Assembly: GCF_020215665.1 (NCBI RefSeq)
Contig: NZ_CP084061.1
Location: 6,050,501 to 6,114,500, forward strand
Reading direction: 5' to 3'
Source of the DNA: Blautia parvula
Lineage (GTDB): Bacteria > Bacillota > Clostridia > Lachnospirales > Lachnospiraceae
DNA length: 64,000 nt
Below the pieces are notes generated by a model. The model was not told the origin of the DNA, ran no database searches, and saw only the letters and a program-made list of their open reading frames with translations. Shown here piece after piece: positions 60,587-64,000 of this stretch. Within the stretch, counting starts at the first letter, position 1. Every line of letters begins with the position of its first letter. The position numbers were made by a program, and so were the translations under genes.

Positions 60587-63500
60587 ATGGAAAAAGAAAG
60601 GTGCGGCAAAAACTTTAAGAAAGTGATGGCAGCTAACAGGGGAGAGATCGCCATCCGTATTTTCAGGGCGTGCTGCGATTTGGGGCGCAGTACCGTTGCG
60701 ATTTATTCTAAGGAAGATGAGTACAACGTCTTTCGGACAAAAGCAGACGAGTCTTACATGATAGGAGAGAATAAGAGTCCTTTAGGTGCATATCTGGATA
60801 TCGGCATGATCATAGATATTGCCAAAAAGCATAAGGTGGATGCCATCCATCCGGGCTATGGTTTCCTTTCAGAGAATGCGGACTTTGCCAGGGCCTGTGA
60901 GGAGAGCGGCATTGCCTTTATCGGCCCGCCGTCCCATGTGCTGGAACAGATGGGGGATAAGCTGAGCGCAAAGGAAATTGCAAAGCGATGCGGTGTTCCC
61001 ACTGTTCCGGGGTCCACAGTGCCCATCCGTGATGCCCAAGAGGCGGTGGAGCTTGCAGTATCTTACGGTTTTCCGGTGATACTGAAGGCTTCTGCAGGAG
61101 GCGGCGGAAGAGGCATGCGGCGGTGTGCAGATGAACAGGAAGTGAGAGATACCTTCCCGCTGGTGCAGAGTGAAGCTTTAAAGGCTTTTGGATGCGGTGA
61201 TATTTTCATAGAAAAATTTTTAGAGGAGCCAAAGCATATTGAAGTACAGATATTGGCAGACCAGTACGGCAATATTGTCCATCTTTTTGAGAGAGACTGC
61301 TCTCTGCAGCGGCGTTATCAGAAGGTGGTGGAATTTACGCCTGCATTTGCCATTTCACAGGATATACGGGAAAAAATCTGTGAAGACGCAGTGAAAATTG
61401 CAAAAGAAGTTGGGTATGTAAATGCGGGGACGGTAGAGTTTCTGGTGGACCGGAAGGGCGGATATTATTTTATCGAGATGAATCCCAGGATCCAGGTGGA
61501 ACACACAGTCACAGAGATGGTCACAGACATTGATATTGTCCGTGCTCAGGTACTCATTGCTGAGGGAAAGACCTTGGCAGCTCCGGAGATCGGGATTGAA
61601 AAGCAGGAGGATGTAAAACGGCATGGATATGCCATCCAATGCCGGGTAACCACAGAGGACCCGCAGAACAATTTTGCCCCTGATACCGGAAAGGTGACCG
61701 CATATCGGACCGGAGGCGGATTCGGTGTACGTCTGGACGGCGGAAATACCTACGCAGGTGCAGAGATATCCCCCTACTATGACAGTCTTCTCGTAAAAGT
61801 TACCACACATGACAATACCTTTGAAGGTGCCTGCAACAAATCTCTCAGGGCTTTGAGCGAGACACGGGTGCGCGGTGTGAAGACCAATATCGGATTTATT
61901 GAAAATATCTTAATGCATCCCATGTTCCGCACAGGAAAATGCCATACAAAATTCATTGACGAGACACCGGAACTGTTCTCCATCAAGAGTTCCCAGGACC
62001 GGGCCACAAAAATGCTGAAATACATAGGCAACATTGTAGTCAATGACCCGACAGCCGGAAAATACCGCTATGAGCCGCCGCGTTTTCCAAAGGTAACGGG
62101 AACGAGGAAAGACGGTCTGAAACAGATCCTGGATGCTCGGGGACCCGAAGCGGTAAAGCAGTGGGTGCTGGATCAGAAAAAGCTGCTTATTACAGATACC
62201 ACTATGCGGGACGCACACCAGTCCCTTCTTGCCACCAGAGTGAGAACACGCGATATGGTAAAAGGCGCGGAGGGGACTGCAGAGATACTGGCAGATGCTT
62301 TTTCATTGGAAATGTGGGGCGGTGCCACCTTTGATGTGGCCTACCGTTTTCTGAAGGAATCTCCGTGGGAACGCCTTGACCTGCTCAGGGAAAAAATACC
62401 CAATATTCCCTTCCAGATGCTGCTGCGCGGTGCAAATGCGGTGGGATATACCAACTATCCCGACAACCTGATCCGGGAATTTGTAAAAGAGGCAGCAAGA
62501 AGCGGAATAGATGTATTCCGAATCTTTGACTCCCTGAACTGGATCCCGGGAATGGAAATCGCTATGGATGAAGTGCTGAACCAGAATAAGATCGCAGAGG
62601 CAACACTGTGTTATACAGGGGATGTCTCTGACCCGAAAGAGGATAAATACACATTGGGATACTATACGGAGATGGCAAAAGAACTGGAGCGGCGGGGTGC
62701 CCATATTCTCTGTATCAAGGATATGTCAGGACTTCTGAAGCCTTATGCTGCACATAAGCTGGTGAAAGCACTGAAAGAGGAGACGGGTCTCCCCATCCAT
62801 CTCCACACCCATGACACCAGCGGAAACCAGATCGCGGCGCTGCTCATGGCTGCGGAGGCCGGGGCGGACATTGTGGATACGGCTGTTTCCAGCATGTCAT
62901 CCCTCACCAGCCAGCCTTCCATGAATTCCCTGGTGGCAGCTCTTTGGGGTCAGGAAAGAGACACCGGCCTGTCTCTGGAACGTCTGCAGGAGCTGACCGA
63001 TTACTGGAGTGACGTGAGGGAGAGATACCGCTCCTTTGAAGGAGGAATCAAATATCCCGCAACAGATATTTACCGCTATGAAATACCCGGCGGCCAATAC
63101 ACCAATCTGAAACCACAGGTGGAGAGCCTTGGCCTGGGACACAGGTTTGAGGAAGTAAAAGAGATGTACCGCACGGTCAATGAGATGCTGGGAGGTCTTG
63201 TAAAAGTAACGCCGTCCTCAAAAATGGTAGGTGATATGGCAATTTTTATGGTCCAGAATGATCTGACACCGGAAAATATTGTGGAGCGCGGAGAAAACCT
63301 GACTTTCCCGGATTCTGCAGTGAGCTATTTCAAGGGAATGATGGGGCAGCCACGCTGGGGATTCCCAAAAGAACTGCAGAGAGTGGTTCTGAAGGGAGAG
63401 ACACCCATCACATGCCGTCCGGGTGAACTGCTTTTGCCCATGGATTTCGATGCGGCAAGAGAGAGACTGAAACAATTTGTTCCGAAACCGGACTGGAGAA

Positions 63501-64000
63501 TGGTCATAAGCTGGTGCTTTTATCCTAAGGTTGTAGAGGACTTTTTAAAGAGCCGCAGAGAATACGGTTATATCACCCGCCTGGGCAGCCATGTGTATTT
63601 TCACGGACTTGCCGAGGGGGAGACAAACCGTGTGGAGATAGAAGACGGAAAAACACTTGTCATAAAATATCTGGGCAAGAGCGAATTGAACCCGGACGGG
63701 ACCAGAAATGTATTCTTTGAACTGAACGGCATTCGCAGGGAAGTTTCCGTGCAGGATAAGAGCGCCAAGGTGACTGTGGAATCCATACCAATGGCTGACC
63801 CCAATAATCTGAGCCATGTGGGTGCTTCCATACCCGGACTTGTGAGTAAGATACTTGTAAAACCGGGAGAAAAAGTCAAAAGAAACCAGGTTCTGGCAGT
63901 AGTTGAGGCAATGAAAATGGAGACAAATGTAATCGCACTCATGGATGGAGAGATGGATCAAATCCTTGTAAAAGAGGGGAAAGAGATCAAGGCAGGAGAA
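60587..64000 (+). CDS. pyc: Pyruvate carboxylase (3' end off the window)
   Basis: At least 1138 codons without a stop, so it is cut by the right edge by probably only a few residues (family ~1145 aa). ATG 60587 follows AGGAGGAAAGGT. It carboxylates pyruvate to oxaloacetate with ATP and biotin. Order of domains: biotin carboxylase (MAANRGEIAIRIFRACCDLG, ASAGGGGRGMR, EMNPRIQVEHTVTE), carboxyltransferase (TTMRDAHQSLLATRVRT, GGATFDVAYRF, LHTHDTSGNQ) and biotinyl domain with VEAMKMETNV, biotin Lys encoded at 63914-63916. The frame is open throughout. Confidence 0.95.
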   Translation, partial: MEKERCGKNFKKVMAANRGEIAIRIFRACCDLGRSTVAIYSKEDEYNVFRTKADESYMIGENKSPLGAYLDIGMIIDIAKKHKVDAIHPGYGFLSENADFARACEESGIAFIGPPSHVLEQMGDKLSAKEIAKRCGVPTVPGSTVPIRDAQEAVELAVSYGFPVILKASAGGGGRGMRRCADEQEVRDTFPLVQSEALKAFGCGDIFIEKFLEEPKHIEVQILADQYGNIVHLFERDCSLQRRYQKVVEFTPAFAISQDIREKICEDAVKIAKEVGYVNAGTVEFLVDRKGGYYFIEMNPRIQVEHTVTEMVTDIDIVRAQVLIAEGKTLAAPEIGIEKQEDVKRHGYAIQCRVTTEDPQNNFAPDTGKVTAYRTGGGFGVRLDGGNTYAGAEISPYYDSLLVKVTTHDNTFEGACNKSLRALSETRVRGVKTNIGFIENILMHPMFRTGKCHTKFIDETPELFSIKSSQDRATKMLKYIGNIVVNDPTAGKYRYEPPRFPKVTGTRKDGLKQILDARGPEAVKQWVLDQKKLLITDTTMRDAHQSLLATRVRTRDMVKGAEGTAEILADAFSLEMWGGATFDVAYRFLKESPWERLDLLREKIPNIPFQMLLRGANAVGYTNYPDNLIREFVKEAARSGIDVFRIFDSLNWIPGMEIAMDEVLNQNKIAEATLCYTGDVSDPKEDKYTLGYYTEMAKELERRGAHILCIKDMSGLLKPYAAHKLVKALKEETGLPIHLHTHDTSGNQIAALLMAAEAGADIVDTAVSSMSSLTSQPSMNSLVAALWGQERDTGLSLERLQELTDYWSDVRERYRSFEGGIKYPATDIYRYEIPGGQYTNLKPQVESLGLGHRFEEVKEMYRTVNEMLGGLVKVTPSSKMVGDMAIFMVQNDLTPENIVERGENLTFPDSAVSYFKGMMGQPRWGFPKELQRVVLKGETPITCRPGELLLPMDFDAARERLKQFVPKPDWRMVISWCFYPKVVEDFLKSRREYGYITRLGSHVYFHGLAEGETNRVEIEDGKTLVIKYLGKSELNPDGTRNVFFELNGIRREVSVQDKSAKVTVESIPMADPNNLSHVGASIPGLVSKILVKPGEKVKRNQVLAVVEAMKMETNVIALMDGEMDQILVKEGKEIKAGE

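Noticed and set aside
1-64000. CRISPR arrays, tRNA or rRNA genes, prophage structural genes, conjugation genes
   Set aside because: None seen on either strand by eye; the short direct repeats at 6722-6765 and 36678-36717 are too few and too short for CRISPR.

Overview
The window looks like the chromosome of an anaerobic gut Firmicute of the family Lachnospiraceae, probably Blautia-like. The reasons are strong AGGAGG-type ribosome sites throughout, an acetyl-CoA-type MetA, corrinoid methyl-transfer genes, YesL/ABC sugar loci, yjdF riboswitches and the protein resemblances seen by eye. No database search was possible, so the genus is inference.

Layout. (1) 1-6644 is backbone: the 5' part of a cell-wall-binding repeat protein (minus strand), then rluF, ligA, cls and metA. 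(2) 6.6-36.8 kb is read here as one ~30.2-kb integrated element in the 3' end of metA. The last ~53 bp of metA is repeated, diverged but still encoding the same C-terminus, at 36779-36832. Each end carries three direct copies of a TGGWGTMA-like motif with nearly equal spacing, and a truncated tyrosine integrase abuts the right end. No conjugation genes are present. The cargo is a large catabolic cluster (7.4-31.2 kb) and an RNA-repair-like module (31.8-36.2 kb: RtcB, a Cys-rich small protein, a MoxR AAA ATPase and a metallopeptidase/vWA protein). A degenerate copy of the rtcB leader lies at the left end, so the catabolic cluster is flanked by related sequences. (3) 36.9-38.6 kb holds a DUF4091 (GH123-like) gene. 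(4) 38.6-58.6 kb is a second accessory region bounded by ~460-bp direct repeats, each a yjdF riboswitch plus yjdF start; the left yjdF is truncated. It holds broken mobile-element genes (IS21, IS256, IS1182, recombinase and integrase remnants) and an intact ascorbate-type sugar locus: UlaE, FG-GAP protein, FGGY kinase, YesL, a DeoR regulator, ABC binding protein and two permeases, two GH3 enzymes, UlaG and a HAD hydrolase. (5) 58.8-64.0 kb is backbone with catalase and pyruvate carboxylase (cut by the window edge).

How the genes may work together. In the catabolic cluster a RACo-type activator, MeTr-like methyltransferase, corrinoid protein and UroD-fold methyltransferase form a complete methyl-transfer set of the kind used for O-demethylation of methoxylated aromatics (Mtv/Mto type). 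The rest supplies transport (three carriers), CoA activation (adenylate-forming ligase, family III CoA-transferase), a biotin-type carboxyltransferase with a membrane-anchored carrier-like domain that lacks the usual lysine, a tungsten AOR-family oxidoreductase with its ferredoxin, an SDR, a MmgE/PrpD protein, two MBL hydrolases and a DUF2284 protein, under two related LysR regulators. The best reading is import, demethylation, CoA activation and low-potential reduction of a methoxylated (aromatic) acid; the exact substrate cannot be read from sequence. The 43-57.5 kb locus would import an ascorbate-like compound or its beta-glycoside by ABC transport, phosphorylate it with the FGGY kinase and open it with UlaG.

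A further structural signal is a ~134-nt dispersed repeat in two inverted copies (5556-5689 and 14964-15096) whose hairpin arms differ by compensatory changes.
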